The notes below the pieces were generated by a model. That model worked only from the letters and a program-made list of their open reading frames with translations. It searched no databases and had not been told where the DNA came from. Source: Ligustrum vulgare (Eukaryota; Streptophyta; Magnoliopsida; Lamiales; Oleaceae). From it: a DNA stretch of 64,000 bases. A program made the position numbers and the translations under genes. The stretch is taken from the NCBI GenBank assembly GCA_963555705.1, contig OY743189.1, positions 7,581,501-7,645,500 of the forward strand. The letters run 5' to 3'. Of this stretch, positions 44,947 to 58,007 are shown piece after piece. Within the stretch, counting starts at the first letter, position 1; each line of letters begins with the position of its first letter.

Positions 44947-46497
44947 TGTTACAACCAAAAAACAAAGACTTTTCAGAATTATTGAACAAGCTATCGAATA
45001 TATGAGATTTTTCAATGAAATCATTTTGAATATCAAGCATTATTGCGTCTATCCGATCATTATCTACATCATTCTCATCACTAATCTCATCATTATTTCT
45101 CAATTATTTTCCCCTAGATCACCCTCATCGCCACTGGTGCTTGTTCTAGGAAGTATATTCTCACCATATCATATCCACCGTGTATAACCTTCCTTAAACT
45201 CACGACGAATCAAATGGCTCTTCACTTACTCAAGGATACGAAACTTTCTCATATTCTTACAATCACAACAAGGATACAAAATAATTTTTTCACATTTCTT
45301 TCGTTTTCTTCATCAGCATTTTTCATAAAACTCTTCAACTCCCTTCACATATTCATGCGTATTACGTCTCCCATACATCAACTACGATCCATTTCTAAAG
45401 ACCTATATGAAAATGGATATTGAACATGTATTCAACAAATGAAATCACTTTAAACATTATTTTTTAATTTATAAAATTTCTACAAAAATTTTGTTAGAAT
45501 CCCCCGTATAAATTAAACTTAGCCAACTTATAGGGGGAATGAAAATTCCACAATAAAACCAAAATATTTGAACTCAACATATTCAATACTCAAACCCAAC
45601 AAAATTCAAACTTCTATATTGTTAGCTACTCCAAAATTAATCCAATCTAATCTAATCTAATCTCAACTCCTCAACAACAAAAATCCATAATCAAAACTCA
45701 TCAATAGTACCAAAGACCATAATAACATACCTCAAATTTACAAAATCCCAAAATTTGAAATTAACCATATATACAAACCTAAATTCTTAAGTCTTTCAAA
45801 TTTATATAAACACACATCTATATATACAATCTTTTCCAAATTTTTAACTTTTAACAACTAAAATAAATATGTGTGTGTGTATTATACTCACACATTAACT
45901 AAAAAAATATTCACACACACACACACTGTGTGTGTGTAAGTGAGTGTTTGTGCGTGTGGGGGGGGGGGCGTAGGGAGGAAATACTGGTGGCAGGCGTTAC
46001 GGGCGGTGGAGGCGGCTGGTTAGAGAGAGAGTTGGGTAGAGAGAGTGAGAAAGAGATTAGCGGGTGGCGTCGGGTCAATGTTAGTGGCGGTGGTGTCACA
46101 CGGCGTCGGGTTGGCAGTGGTGGTGGTGTCGCGGCGTTTGAAAGAGAGGAGAGGAGTGCGTGTTGAAAATGAAGAGAAAATGCACGATTTTTGAAGATAT
46201 ATTTTACCTTTAGGCGTCGGTTCCTACTATGAACCGACGCCTATTGTGTAATATAGGTATTATAGGGGTCAGTTCTTTGTAGAATCGACGCCTATAATAT
46301 TAGTTTTGGGCTTTGGCTCACACATGACAACCGACGCCCCTGATCAACTTTGCCATTACGCATTGGTTTATACATGACAACCGATGCCTATTGTTAAGTT
46401 TTATTTACAAAATTACTACTGCGTTTTATATAGGCATCAGACTTATCTAAAAACAACGCAAATGTGTTACTTTGTTTTGGGTAATTCTGTACTAGTG
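44947..46497 (-). mobile_element. CACTA deletion derivative, element C (same family as element A)
   Basis: The 5' terminus at 46497 reads CACTAGTACAGAATTACCC on the minus strand and is followed by several GGCGTCGGTT subterminal motifs (46207-46400). From about 44947 to 45420 it matches the N-terminal coding part of the element A transposase (compare 11090-11560), and 45480-45760 matches the A leader around 11810-12000. All coding sequence beyond residue ~160 of the transposase, and the 3' end, are missing. Frames are broken. The triplet beside the terminus is AAG. Confidence 0.8.
45926..45967 (+). repeat. (TG)n and G10 run in element C
   Basis: A TG/CA dinucleotide hairpin, CACACACACTGTGTGTGTG, sits at about 45911-45938, followed by a run of about ten G at 45958-45968. 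Confidence 0.7.
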
Positions 46498-46499
46498 AA

Positions 46500-47425
46500 G
46501 CCAAAAAAATGATTTTTTTTGTTGAATATTCCTGTCCCAAATGCGTAAATAAGACCTTTGTCTAGTTTTACTACTTCTAATAGAGTTGATGCAAGATGCA
46601 GTAGTAAAGTCTCCAGATGTTGTAAGTTTCAAGAACATCTTATCGAGGGTAAAAAATATTGTTATACTTCTCACTTCATTAACAATATTAGTAACGATGC
46701 TCTTTGATAATTTGGCTATGTTCCACTCATCGTTAATCATATAGTTCATCACATATTTGAAACCGATTTTGCCTTCTCCAATTCTCCAGGATATGTGTGG
46801 TTCGTTAACATGTCTGATTTTAAGCATGCATTTCCATGTAGCCGAGTCCTGATTTTTAGTAGAAACTTGGCAAACATGACTAGTTCTGCAGTATTTAGCT
46901 TTTAACACCCAACCCCACATTGACTCTTGCTTCCTGAATTTCCACAAAAGCTTACAGTCAAATGCAATGCTCAGATCAGTTAAAGACTTACATCCTAACC
47001 TCCCTTCTTCGATAGGGAAGCAAATCATATCTCAAGAAGTCATATGTATTTTTTTTCTCTAGGTTGAATCACCTCAAAGAAAGCTACTGAAAAGTCTAGA
47101 AATTATGTTAAGGACACATCTAGGATGGTCAAGAATTTGGAGCCAATGTATGAGAATGGAATTGAGCACATGTTTGATAAGGACCAATCTTCTTCCTGTT
47201 GAAAGCCATCACCTATCCTAGAATCTTGCTTTTAATTTTGTGAGTCAGATCATCATATAAGCTAGCTTTTCTATGACCTTTGAATAAGGGAATGCCAAGA
47301 TATTTAAAAGGCAGGGGTTGGAATTGAAAGCCATTAGCTTCAACAACAATTTTTATGTGTGTTTCCTTACATTCGAAGCACAACAAAACTTGGAAGATGA
47401 ACGAGAGAGCAAAGAGAACGCGCAT
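46500..47425 (-). pseudogene. LINE (non-LTR) reverse transcriptase fragment
   Basis: The minus strand encodes the C-terminal part of a plant L1-type ORF2. It has LPFKYLGIPLFKGHRK (thumb region, about 47300-47350), a degraded middle, then IEEGRLGCKSLTDLSIAFDC, KLLWKFRKQ and the zf-RVT-type WKCMLKIR..WRIGEGKIGF block. The upstream RT catalytic region is missing. Stops and a frameshift occur at 47030-47210. The 3' side ends at CACTA element C, which appears to have cut it. Confidence 0.85.
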
Positions 47426-47877
47426 TAATTTTGGTGGAAGTGATCTCTCATCTTATATACAATAAATGGATGTTCTCACTTGTTTTCTCTTATTGGTTAT
47501 GATCAACATATCATGATCATATATAGTAAATGATCCACCATACAAGAAAGTACACAACGCTTAAACAAAATGGCACCTTTCGGTGCTAAAAAACTGCCTT
47601 AGGCACCAAAAGCCACCTCTCAGAATGCACCTTGCGATCGCAAGGTTATATGCTTTGCGTTCACAAGGTACAGTAGAAATATAATCTATTTAAATTATTG
47701 TCCAGCTTGCGATTGCAACTAGCTAATTTCTTGTGATGGAAACACCTACTAATTTACAGATTTACTAATTTTTTCGTCCTTTTTCCGTACATCCGTGCAT
47801 TGATTTATTTGTGTACTACATCCACGATCTTAAACTATATTTGAACAATCATTTGGAAACATCAAATTTCAAACAAT
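47375..47877 (-). repeat. Repeat family Y, copy 1 (probable LTR)
   Basis: Aligns with 59720-60386: shared blocks GAAGCACAACAAAACT(T/C)GG, ATTAATTTT(G/A)GTGGAAGT, ATCTCTCAT, TATACAATAAAT(G/T)GATG, TGCGATCGCAA and GTACT(A/T)CATCCA. On the minus strand copy 2 begins TGTTGGGAATTTG, like an LTR start. TATA-like TTGTATATAA and a CT-rich leader follow in that orientation. Confidence 0.55.
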
Positions 47878-48488
47878 CCCCAGCTTGTTCCAATATCTTC
47901 ACCAGCTCATTTTAGAATAGTGTTATGCACAAAATATGGTATCTTTCGATTTGAACCTTTCCTTAGTGTAAACAACGCAAAGTATTATCGAATTTTTGAG
48001 TAGTTGTGGCATTGAACCAGTTATTCCATGTGACAATACCGGAAATGTAAGACCGCTTTTCATTTATGGACAATTCTGAAACTCCACATGATATTTATGT
48101 TAATGTTGTTATAAATTTTAAATTGATAATTTTTAATGTCTACAATTTTAATTATTTTGCAGTGGAAGAACTTGGACGCCGTCTCGATCAATGTACCAAT
48201 TAAAAGTTTATAAATTGTTTATTTTAATAGTTTACGTGTAAATTATGTGATTAATTGTTTTATTTCCTAAACATGTTATTTTCTACTTTATTGTGTTACA
48301 TTCAAAGTTGGGGAAAATTTTGGTGGCAATTGGAGGGTAAATAGAACATATGGACTAAGTTATATACAGAGAGTAATGAGGGACCGATTTGCAAATTCCC
48401 AAAAGATTGTACTTAAATCTAACCAAACCTAATTACCTCACCCAATTCTCTCTCACTCACGGAACTCTCTGTCTCGACTCGTCCCTTG

Positions 48489-48489
<1 letters not shown>

Positions 48490-48527
<38 letters not shown>
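48490..48527 (+). repeat. (CT)n microsatellite in LTR X2
   Basis: About 18 CT dinucleotides in the LTR leader, ending in CGCGCG. Confidence 0.95.
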
Positions 48528-48528
<1 letters not shown>

Positions 48529-50046
48529 GCGCCACTCACCGACGCTCACCACACCACACCACTCCACTGCCGCGACCACCACCTCCCCTCCTACGGTAAA
48601 ATTCCTTCTTTTTCCCTCGATCACACACCTACTCGGGTTCCACCCATAACCCGCACACCCACACACAGCACACACGGTTTACACTCACGAAAACACACAC
48701 AAGCCTATGTTGATGTCAATATGTGTATATATGTGTATATATGTTGAGTGTGTGTAAATATGTAAAGATTTTTCACATTTTCAGATTTTGGTTTTTTGTT
48801 TGATTTCGAATTATACCATAAATTAAGGATTTAATGATGTTTGTGTGTGTGGGTATTGATGTATGGGAATGTGTATATTATTATGTATGTATAGATGTAT
48901 ATAAATAGGTAAATTTTGGATTTTTATGTGGCCATATGTATATATTCAGATTTTTGGCTTGAAATTTGATTTATTTTGGGATTTGGATAATGTATATGCA
49001 TACATTTCAGATTTTTCGAATTTAAGAAATTAAATAACTATGTGTGGTTATATGTGGAATTCATGAATTGGTAGATTTTTAATTTAATATATATACATGG
49101 AATGTATGTAATTTTTGGATTTTTAAAACGATGAAGTTGTTTAATTGATTCTCTATTAGTTTAATGTTGTTTTAAATTGAAATTTTCAAATTATGAATAC
49201 AAGTAATGAGGTGGTTTTTAATTCAATTTTAGTGTATATGTTTGACTTATAGTACTATTTTCAGACTTTCGAAATTTATGAAAATTGTAGTTTAATTAAC
49301 TGTTCGGGTAAAGTTGATTAAATGGTGATTTTTAAATTTACGAATAGTTAGAATGCTAAATTGGATTTGTCTTTGTGAAATTCAAGTTGTGATGAAGTTT
49401 TCATAACTTTAACCTTTGTGTAAATTGATAAGTTAGATTTAAATTTTGGCATTTAAGTAAATTTCTTGTTCCGAATGTAGTATAATCTGTAATTGACATA
49501 GTTTAAGATTCCATTTGATTTGAATTGTAAGTCACATGAAAGTCTCATCCTCGTTTAGGAGTTTTAAATGTGAATTTTGAACTAAAAACATATTTTATTA
49601 ATGAATTGAAATAATCAGGAGAATTGGTACATTGATGTCACGGGAATCTGAGACTCTTCCACTTGCAAGTCAAGATAACGGTAAATACTAAGGATGTCAG
49701 GTAAGTAAACTTCCCCCTACTTTCATCAAAGTTGAATGTTAATGTGGAATTAATGTGCTTAATTGACATTCGTGTTAATTACGGAATTTTAATGCTTTTG
49801 GTCTACCACATGCAATTATGTGTAGTTAAGGAAATGTTCAAGCATGCACGTTACATGTCATTGCATCATCAAGCATGTATTGGCATCGAAATGGGAAAGT
49901 CAAATGTTTTAATGAAAGGAATGTGTCAAAGTGCAATTTTTGTCAAAAATTATGTATCCCAAGTTTTTGAAAGAATGGGTGTACTTCTATGTCATGAAAG
50001 ATGCGAGTGGGAAATGGGGCGCGGGGGACCGGCGTACCCGAATGTA

Positions 50047-50160
50047 ATGAGCCACTTTGCGGTGGAATGAAGAGAATGAGCCGCTTTGCGGTGGAATGAA
50101 TGTAATGAGCCGCTTTGCGGTGGAATGAAGTGAATGAGCCGCTTTACGGTGGAAATGTGA
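50047..50160 (+). repeat. CTTTGCGGTGG minisatellite in LTR X2
   Basis: Four units of 28-29 bases: ATGAGCCGCTTTGCGGTGGA, then ATGAAGTGA-like. X1 has the same array with fewer, more eroded units. Confidence 0.85.
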
Positions 50161-50956
50161 AAGTTAATCTGGTTCCAAATAAGAATTGCCCACTGTTATC
50201 TGATTGACTAGAAGTTACATCAAGTGAGCTCACGATGGAATGAAGTGAAATTTTGAAATGTTAAGTGAAAGTTTTGAAATGTTAAGTGAAAGTTCGAAAT
50301 GTTGAAAGTTTTGAAAGGTTAAAGTGAATGGGGATACATATTTCAAAGTTTAAAGCATTTCATGTCATAATCATGCATTCATGCATAAAGTTTACTTACT
50401 GAGCTTTAGCTCACCCCAATCCCTCTCCCATATTTCAGGTGATGAAAGTTAGATGATTAAAGGAGAGCACGTGGCGACAGGCTCAGACAGTACCGACTTG
50501 AATTATTTAAAATTTAATTAAGGAATTTTCATAAGTTTTCATTGGGTATTCTTTAATCTTTCATTATTTAAATGGTTTTGGTTGGAATTAGTTTAAATAA
50601 GTTATGATACTTCTAGTATTGTTTATATTATCACTTATTTCTCTGAATTGTAGTTTATTGAGATAAAATTTTGTGTTGAGGAGTTTGGGAATTAATGTTG
50701 GAGTTAAATTTTGGAATTTTGGTTGGATGTTGAATGTTGGATTTAAATGGGTTGAGAATTGTGTATATATTGTAGGTATGATGTCCCTCTACATGTTGGC
50801 TATGTCCAAGTTATAGAGGAGACTCTGCCGAAATTTTTTGTAAAATTTTTATAATAGTAAATGAAACGTTTAAGTGTTTTAAACAATTATTTTCGCATAT
50901 AATGTGAATGGAAGTTAACACGCCTAGGTTTTAGATTTTAAACTTGGGGTGTTACA

Positions 50957-52597
50957 GGCAATGTCACACACATGATACACAAGTGTTTTGTTCCACTCAC
51001 GTTTTAATTTTAGTGATATTGTGGCCTTGCACTCATCCGATTCGTGAACTTTTAAAAGAGAAAACTCCGAATCTCTATTGGAGCGAAACCACCACGAAGT
51101 TCATATTGTTAAAGTTTATTCAATATCTTTGTTACATTTATAGATACTTGTAGTACTGAACTTCATTAAGATTTTTACACTCATCCCTCCAACTATAACA
51201 ACCAACACTTCTAACCTAGAATGAGGCATGGTTTAGCTAAGTGTTGAAATTACCGACTTATTGAATAACTTGTTGTTATCCTTTGAACCTGATGTATACT
51301 TGTTAGTATAGTAAGGTAGGGCTTCCGCCATTGGTTGATTTTTTATAATGGAGTTTCACCACATTATACTCGATTATAACCTTATGATTTTTCATAAGAT
51401 GTTAAGTCAAATTTTAACTCAACTTTTCACAAGTTATTGAATCACTCTTTGATTCAACTTTATATATTTATGTCTAGACTTCTTTTGAATGTTTATTTGA
51501 TCACTACACAATTATTTGACAACACTTGTCAAATTTTATCATGTTATTTTGTAACCTTTTAGTACAGTTTATAGACTTCAAAATAATAATACTTAAACTT
51601 TATTTAAAGTTTATAGTACTACCCCACATTTCTAGGGTAGACTCAAAATTATTCTTTCACTCAATGAAAGAATCTAACTTTATATTACAATTTATTTACT
51701 CGATAAAAGAAATTGTTTCCAAAATTCTTTCACTCAACTAAAAATATAGAATATTAATTCTATGAACAAAAATTGTTCTAACACTAGTTTAATTCTTCTC
51801 AACGATTAGAATCAATATTTTTCCATTTTGTTTGAGTGTTATCCCCACACTTTGGGATAAATATCGAACTTCTCAATTTCATTTAAATGAATGATTTTCC
51901 TTGTGAACCACAATGTTCAACAATAACTCATATTCATTTATATGTTTCATATTATTACTCTCTATTACTAATAATATTTTTCACATAAGATATCAATCAT
52001 TGATACCAATATCAATTACATAGACTTATTCTACCATATCATCTTACATACTTTCACAACATAATAATAATCAAATTTGATTATACACAATATTATAAAA
52101 TAAGATGATAACATAATATTGAACAAAAGACTTTCATTTCATAGAATATTTTAAACATGTCTCTAATTTGTAAAAATCTTCAAATGATCAAATTATAAAT
52201 TTGCATAACTATATAATTAAAAAACAAATCTATAATAATACTTCACATAAGTATTTATTTATGTATACAAATTGGATTCACATATATTAACAAATAAGTA
52301 CTTCATTATGATAAACAATTATCATTCACATAATATTTATGCTATATAATAATCTCATGTACTAATTTTATTTAATTAGTATGCAATAATTTAGCAATTA
52401 TGCCATGAATAAATATAGCACATGTATTTATTTCACATAGAATCCAAGCAAAGCAAATAGAAGTTACAGGTTTCAACATTTATATCATGCTTCGACAAAA
52501 TCAAGTTCAAGAAGCTTTAAACTTTTTGTTCTCCAAAATATATTTGAAGTTTCATAATTCAAGTTCTCAGCATAAATTCCAACTCCATAGGAAAATG
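50957..52597. other. Unassigned AT-rich stretch
   Basis: No gene recognised. 51000-51170 and 51290-51350 have LTR-like or retroelement-like flavour but match no motif I can name. 51950-52450 is extremely AT-rich. Confidence 0.35.
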
Positions 52598-53432
52598 TGT
52601 TGGAATTATATATGTCCATAGAGTATAATTCACGATATTAGAAATAAAATATTAATTGATTGTATTAATATGAAGTTACGTTTGTCCGTAGGTCAATTTG
52701 ATATTACAGATTGAGTGTTTAAGTTGTTAAACACAGAAATATTCAATTTTTAATTTGATCTAAAATTAATGTTTATGATCAGTAAATAAATAATGACAAT
52801 TTTTGATAAGATCGTCTCGGTTTTATTAAAGTCTATCTTTGACTTTGGTAATAAAATTGAGGGTACGTTTGGAACGTATTGGACGGACAACATGAAATTA
52901 ATTTTTGACATTGACCATACAAATTTAATTTCACTTTGACTATCGTATGTGTGACCTTAATCATGATCGGATAATGGACTTCGATTACTAGCTGGAAGTT
53001 CTTTGAGGTATCAATGGGTGAGATCAAATTGGTGATCAATATCTCCGTACTTTGGGAATTAAAGTAAACTAACGATGAACATATATTCGTATTATGGAAT
53101 TTGTCATCTTTTATGTATGATCATAATCTCACGGGTTCTTTTAGTAGACAGTTGAATCTGAGCTAATTAGTAATTCGACAGTGACTGTTGAATTCTATGA
53201 TGTGATGTGATCACATCGAACTGTCAGATAGAAGATAGGAGTTAAGAGTTTACGAATATTCAGAGAAGGGCATTTTGATCATTTGAACTTGCTCCGAATA
53301 TTCGAGTTGATCGACGGGGGTAACATGTAAGAACGATAAGTCAAAGGATATAATTATTGATTAATTGTTTCAGTAATTTCAATTTTACTAAGAGTGCAAT
53401 CTTGTTCTTTTAGTGGAATAGAACATGATTAA
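52598..53432 (+). repeat. 5' LTR of the copia element, 3'-truncated
   Basis: Collinear with 58008-58842 up to GAATAGAACATGATTAA; then the sequences diverge completely. Confidence 0.88.
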
Positions 53433-55530
53433 ATTTGATCTGCGGATTGGGTCAGACTTCATTTTGGGCAGAAAAATATTATTTGAAGAGTTAAAATACG
53501 GGCAAGACACTTGCAAATAGAAATTGAAGAATTGGGCCGACTTGTGGCTCAATAGATACTTTAATTTATTTGTAATTTTTGTGTCTACGTTTGGACCATA
53601 AATTATGCTCTTGTTTATTTTATTATCGCATTTATTTATTGCTTTAATTAAATTGTGAATGAATGTCATTAAATAACATGCCATGTAGATCGCAAAAACA
53701 CCGCTCTAGGTACTATACTGCCATGCATTGTTTTATATTTTATTTTATTTTCTAAATGTTAGATTAGAAAATAAATATATTTATTAATAATTGAATATAT
53801 TTTAAGAGTTAAAATTGATTGGGTTATTATTTAATTAAAACCCAACAGTTCAGAATATTAAGTGAGTGAGGGTGCAAGTTTTTTGAACCCACGGCCTCCC
53901 CTATTAGCCCATTAGTAAAAATTTGTGTATGTCTCGTACTAATCTAATTTGTCTCACTATAGGAGGGCTGTACCTTTTTGATTACTAGATTGGGCCCATT
54001 ATGTGGTGATATTTTAAGTATGAATTAATCATGATTACCCTATAGGTAACGTAATTAATTTGGTACTTGAAATATTATCAATATAGGGGTTAGACACTTA
54101 AATCAATGACATCGTGTGGACTTCCTATAGAATATCCAAACGAGGTCAATGATGGCCAAATTTCAACGACAATAAATTAAATATTGCATGAGATACTGGA
54201 TATATTTAATTTAGTGGGAGGGTCCCAGCCTATCCATAAATCACATTTATTTCTCCTATAGAGAAATGTGTTTAAGATTTTGGGGTTTTAGGTTGTCGTC
54301 ATATCTGCTTGTGCATATTTTTTCTTCATGCATCATATATGAAAATATTCATCAAATGTGTAACTCGTGTTTAATACATTTATTTTATTTGAATGTCGTA
54401 TTTTCCACAACTAGTTATATGTTTAGACGTCACCAACTAATTTTCGAAAAATGGAATATGTCTCGTTATAATTCTTTCCACTTATGACATTTGTTCGTGC
54501 TAGAAGATCCTTGTTCAATAATAGCATAAATCTTCCAATGAAAATGGTGTTATTTTGTTGAGATGGTTTGTTGCATAGTTTTGATTCTTATATCAAGTAC
54601 TTTGCAATAAAAACATCAAAATAGGATAACCAATTTTATTTTCACTATGGAAGGGTATTTATGATAATTTTGGACATCTTAATTATGGAGTCATACAAAA
54701 TATGCTATCTAGCTATAATATATCTCTACTTATAAACCGATCACGTTTTTGCAAGAGACCATATGGTAAAACATGATTGGTCACTTTAACGTGGTGGAGG
54801 TTCCACTTGCAAACATTTATTCATGTGACATAATGCTTGAGAAATATTTTACGATGATCTCTTGCGGTTCAGTGTAGACTAAATTCACCAGGATGAACGT
54901 GTTTCTGAAAGGTTCAACATAAGCTATTCATAGAGTGGAGATTATTTAAAGCAACGGATAGTATGGTAGGCCCTCTAACCTTTTTGCTTTTGAGCAAAGA
55001 TAGGATTAATGAGGAGTAGCATTTCCTGGAAACTCTATAATGGAGTAAGACTCTATTCATTATGTTATGGTTAGTAATTTAGTCTATTTTGATTATAGAT
55101 TCTAGAGTGACTAATCACTATTGCAAGTTGTTGCAATATGGTCGTAGGTGACGAAATGGCTCAAAGAGATAGAGTATAGTATAAGGATAAGCACGGGTAC
55201 GGTAATATGGAAAGAGCCGTTAGACTTTTGCATTTGTGAAACAATTTTGATTTTTATTTTGTTTCTTTATTGTTTGAGCGGAATTATTTGGCACTTAATC
55301 TCCAGTTTTCAGTTGGAATTAAGTTAAATAATGCTCTTATTATTGCAAGACAAATAGTTAACAATCTTAAAGTCTTATAAATGGTTTCTTTGTGTGATAT
55401 TACCACAAATGATAAGGGATGGGTAATTCCTTGCATTAATGAACTCTTTGATAAGATCTTAAGAGAATCATATTTATCTAAATAAGATTTAAAGACTGGT
55501 AAAGATAGATCTCTAATTATTTTGGAGGTG
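53433..55530. other. Copia interior without recognisable coding
   Basis: Replaces the end of the 5' LTR, the primer site and gag. 53700-54250 contains motifs reminiscent of another LTR but no repeated end was found. Small frames such as 54266-54487 resemble nothing known. Confidence 0.4.
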
Positions 55531-55534
55531 GAAT

Positions 55535-57790
55535 CTATGTGGGCTTATGAATCTCATTTAGAGGGTAAAATGATTAAGATCTTAGGATTGGTCACACTTA
55601 ACCAAAACTCGATTCTAATACTAGTAAAGGATGGACCTTGAAAGGATAAGAGGTGGAATCTATACTGTTTTCTGAATCTTGTTTAGAGGATTAGTTAACC
55701 AGTAGTCCTCATACATTAAATGGACTTAAGACTTTGGGGTTTAATACACTTCGATATGTGTGGATCCTTTTGTGCTCAAGCTACGAGAGAGTGTGAGTAA
55801 TTCATAACTTGTAGTGATGATCACTCCAGATCTCGATTCTATACTTAATATCTCATTAATCCGAAATGTTGAAGAAATTCTAGAATTTTGGATAGATGTT
55901 GAGAAGTAATTAAGAGAATGGAAATACTTCTATTTGATCGAGGTTTGTGTATCTCTCATATGAGTTTAGGAACCATTTATCAAAAAGGAAAACAAGGTAA
56001 TACCAAATCAATGATGAGTTGTCCTCATTACTAGTTTCATTTGGGAATGTACACCGGAGATAGTCAGGTTCCTTCATAGCCTAGTACCATTGATTCGTTT
56101 CTTGAAATACCTCTAGAGTTGCGACATGTGTGCAAGCCCAGTTTATACCACATTCGGACTTGGGGACTTTTGGCACACATGCTGAAAGGAAGGATTGATG
56201 AAATGGAGGCAACAACGAATGTTTGATTATTTGTGAGGTATACAACGAAACTAGAAATTATTTCTTCTATAGTCCTCTAGTCAAGAAAGTATTTGTTGAG
56301 TACAAATGTAACTTTCTTAGAGGATAAGACATATAGAAGAATACAAATCCACAAGTAAATTCTATTTGATAATATGTTAGAACGTGGTTCAAACACAACT
56401 TGATTCCAGGTTTCTGCATAGAATTAATCTTAATGATTTGGAACTTCCTGCGGAACCAATGGTTGCTAATCCTAGTGGGAGAAATGGGCAAGTGGTTCAA
56501 CCACTATTCTTGCCTAGTGATCCCAATGGACAGGGAAAAATCAAAGGTTGTAGTCGAAGAAGTTCTCACTGTTCCACCTCCTCTTTATGTTCATAGGGAG
56601 GTAGTGGAGATGTTGATCCCAGTAAGGGATATAACCAAGTAGTGGGAGGAGAGGAAGTAACTCTGTTTGGACATAATGGAAATACATTTCTAGCGACTAA
56701 TTGGAGTGGGAGGGTTGTAAGACCACCTTCTTGACATTTATTCTATAGAGAGTATTTTTAGAAAGTCTCTATTGAAATAAGAGAAGGACTCCTCCTCATT
56801 TATTGAAGTGGTAAAATTTATGGATTTGAAATCTTGGAAGGTGAACGCGAACTTGGAATTGAATTCCTTGTACTACACCAAGGTTTGGATATTTGTAGAC
56901 ACACCTAATGGGATCAAACCTATAAGGTGTGATGAGTCTTTATGATGATAAGAGAATGGTTGATGAGAAGGTTGATGCCTTCAAAGCAAGGCTTATGGCT
57001 CTGGGTTTGTGAAACCGTTCTCGCCAATCGCCATGAAAAAGCTTACCTGGAAATGAGGTACGACAAATGGATATCAAGACTTTGTTTCTTGAATGCATCT
57101 TGAGAAAATCATTTACAAAGTGTAACCTGATAGGTTCATACTGAATACCATGAAATTAAAGTTCATGACTTACAAGTTTCCAAATTTGGATTTGGGTAAT
57201 TGTTTAAGATATGGAATATATAATTTGATCAAACCATTGTGATACATGTTCTTGATTAAAATCTTGATATAACTTAAGGATACTCATGTATACAGAAAGA
57301 TGAGACAGTTTTCGTAACTATTTATTTGAGTGACACTCTACTTATATGTGAGAATATTCTCATTAAATAGTAGTTGGTACCAGCAATTAGACTTGAAGGA
57401 CTTGTAGATGACTGTCTATTTTTTCTAGACATCCATATTTTTCGGAGGGGAGAAAAATGGAATAATGTTATTTGTGGACTTTATCTTTCTTAGGAGTAAA
57501 AGAATAATGTTATTTTTGGACTTTATCTATCTTATGAGTATTCTCCTAAGACTCATGGTAAGATAGAGAAGGTTTTCTAATGCCCTGGCTATAGGAAGCC
57601 TTACTTTGCACTAGATATGTCATATCTTATGCTGGGGATATTGTTTGTAATCTATTAGTTTGATCCAGGATCAGATCATTGAATAGAGGTAAAGCATATA
57701 CTCAAGTATTTTTTGGAAAATGAGTAAATATTTGTTTATCTATTCAAGTTGTGATCTGATGGATTAAAACTAATTAAGATCTAATTTGAC
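55535..57790 (+). pseudogene. copia pol remnant
   Basis: Only short motifs survive, in changing frames: the ESHLEGKM end of the GAG-pre-integrase domain (about 55546), integrase DMCGSF-like and DDHSRS-like residues (about 55755-55845) with a DRG block (about 55938), the KVFVEYKCNFL block (about 56287), RT entry VWIFVDTPNGIKPI (about 56885) and VDAFKARLMA (about 56965), RQMDIKTLFLE (about 57060) in the RT core, and an IGSLTLH..QDQII RNase H approach (about 57595-57680). In-frame stops are frequent throughout, and the catalytic YVDD was not found. Confidence 0.8.
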
Positions 57791-58007
57791 TAGGACTCTC
57801 GAGAGTCGTCAAAATTGGAATATAACTGGGAGATAATGTGTTTAATTGGTTGGGTATAATATAATCTTGGATTTTTTGTTATACAACCGTGACTTACATC
57901 AAAAGGAGTTACTATCTTGGTTGAGAACATAATCATTAGTGTAATGATGATGTTGACAAGATGGATGATTCTATGTGTCATGTATACTCTAAGGGAAAGT
58001 GGGAGAT

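Larger units (their letters stand above)
48046..50956 (+). mobile_element. Family-X solo LTR, copy X2
   Basis: Starts TGTAAGACCGC and ends CTTGGGGTGTTACA. GGAAA before it (48041-48045) and GGCAA after it (50957-50961) match at 4 of 5 bases, like an aged target duplication. No primer site or polypurine tract adjoins it, so it is a solo LTR of a Ty3/gypsy element. Its sequence matches X1 throughout except for the X1 insertions. GTTATATACAGAGAG near 48360 followed by a CT-rich leader is the likely promoter. A CGGTAA donor-like site (about 48597) is conserved with X1 and the Pack-CACTA. Confidence 0.75.
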
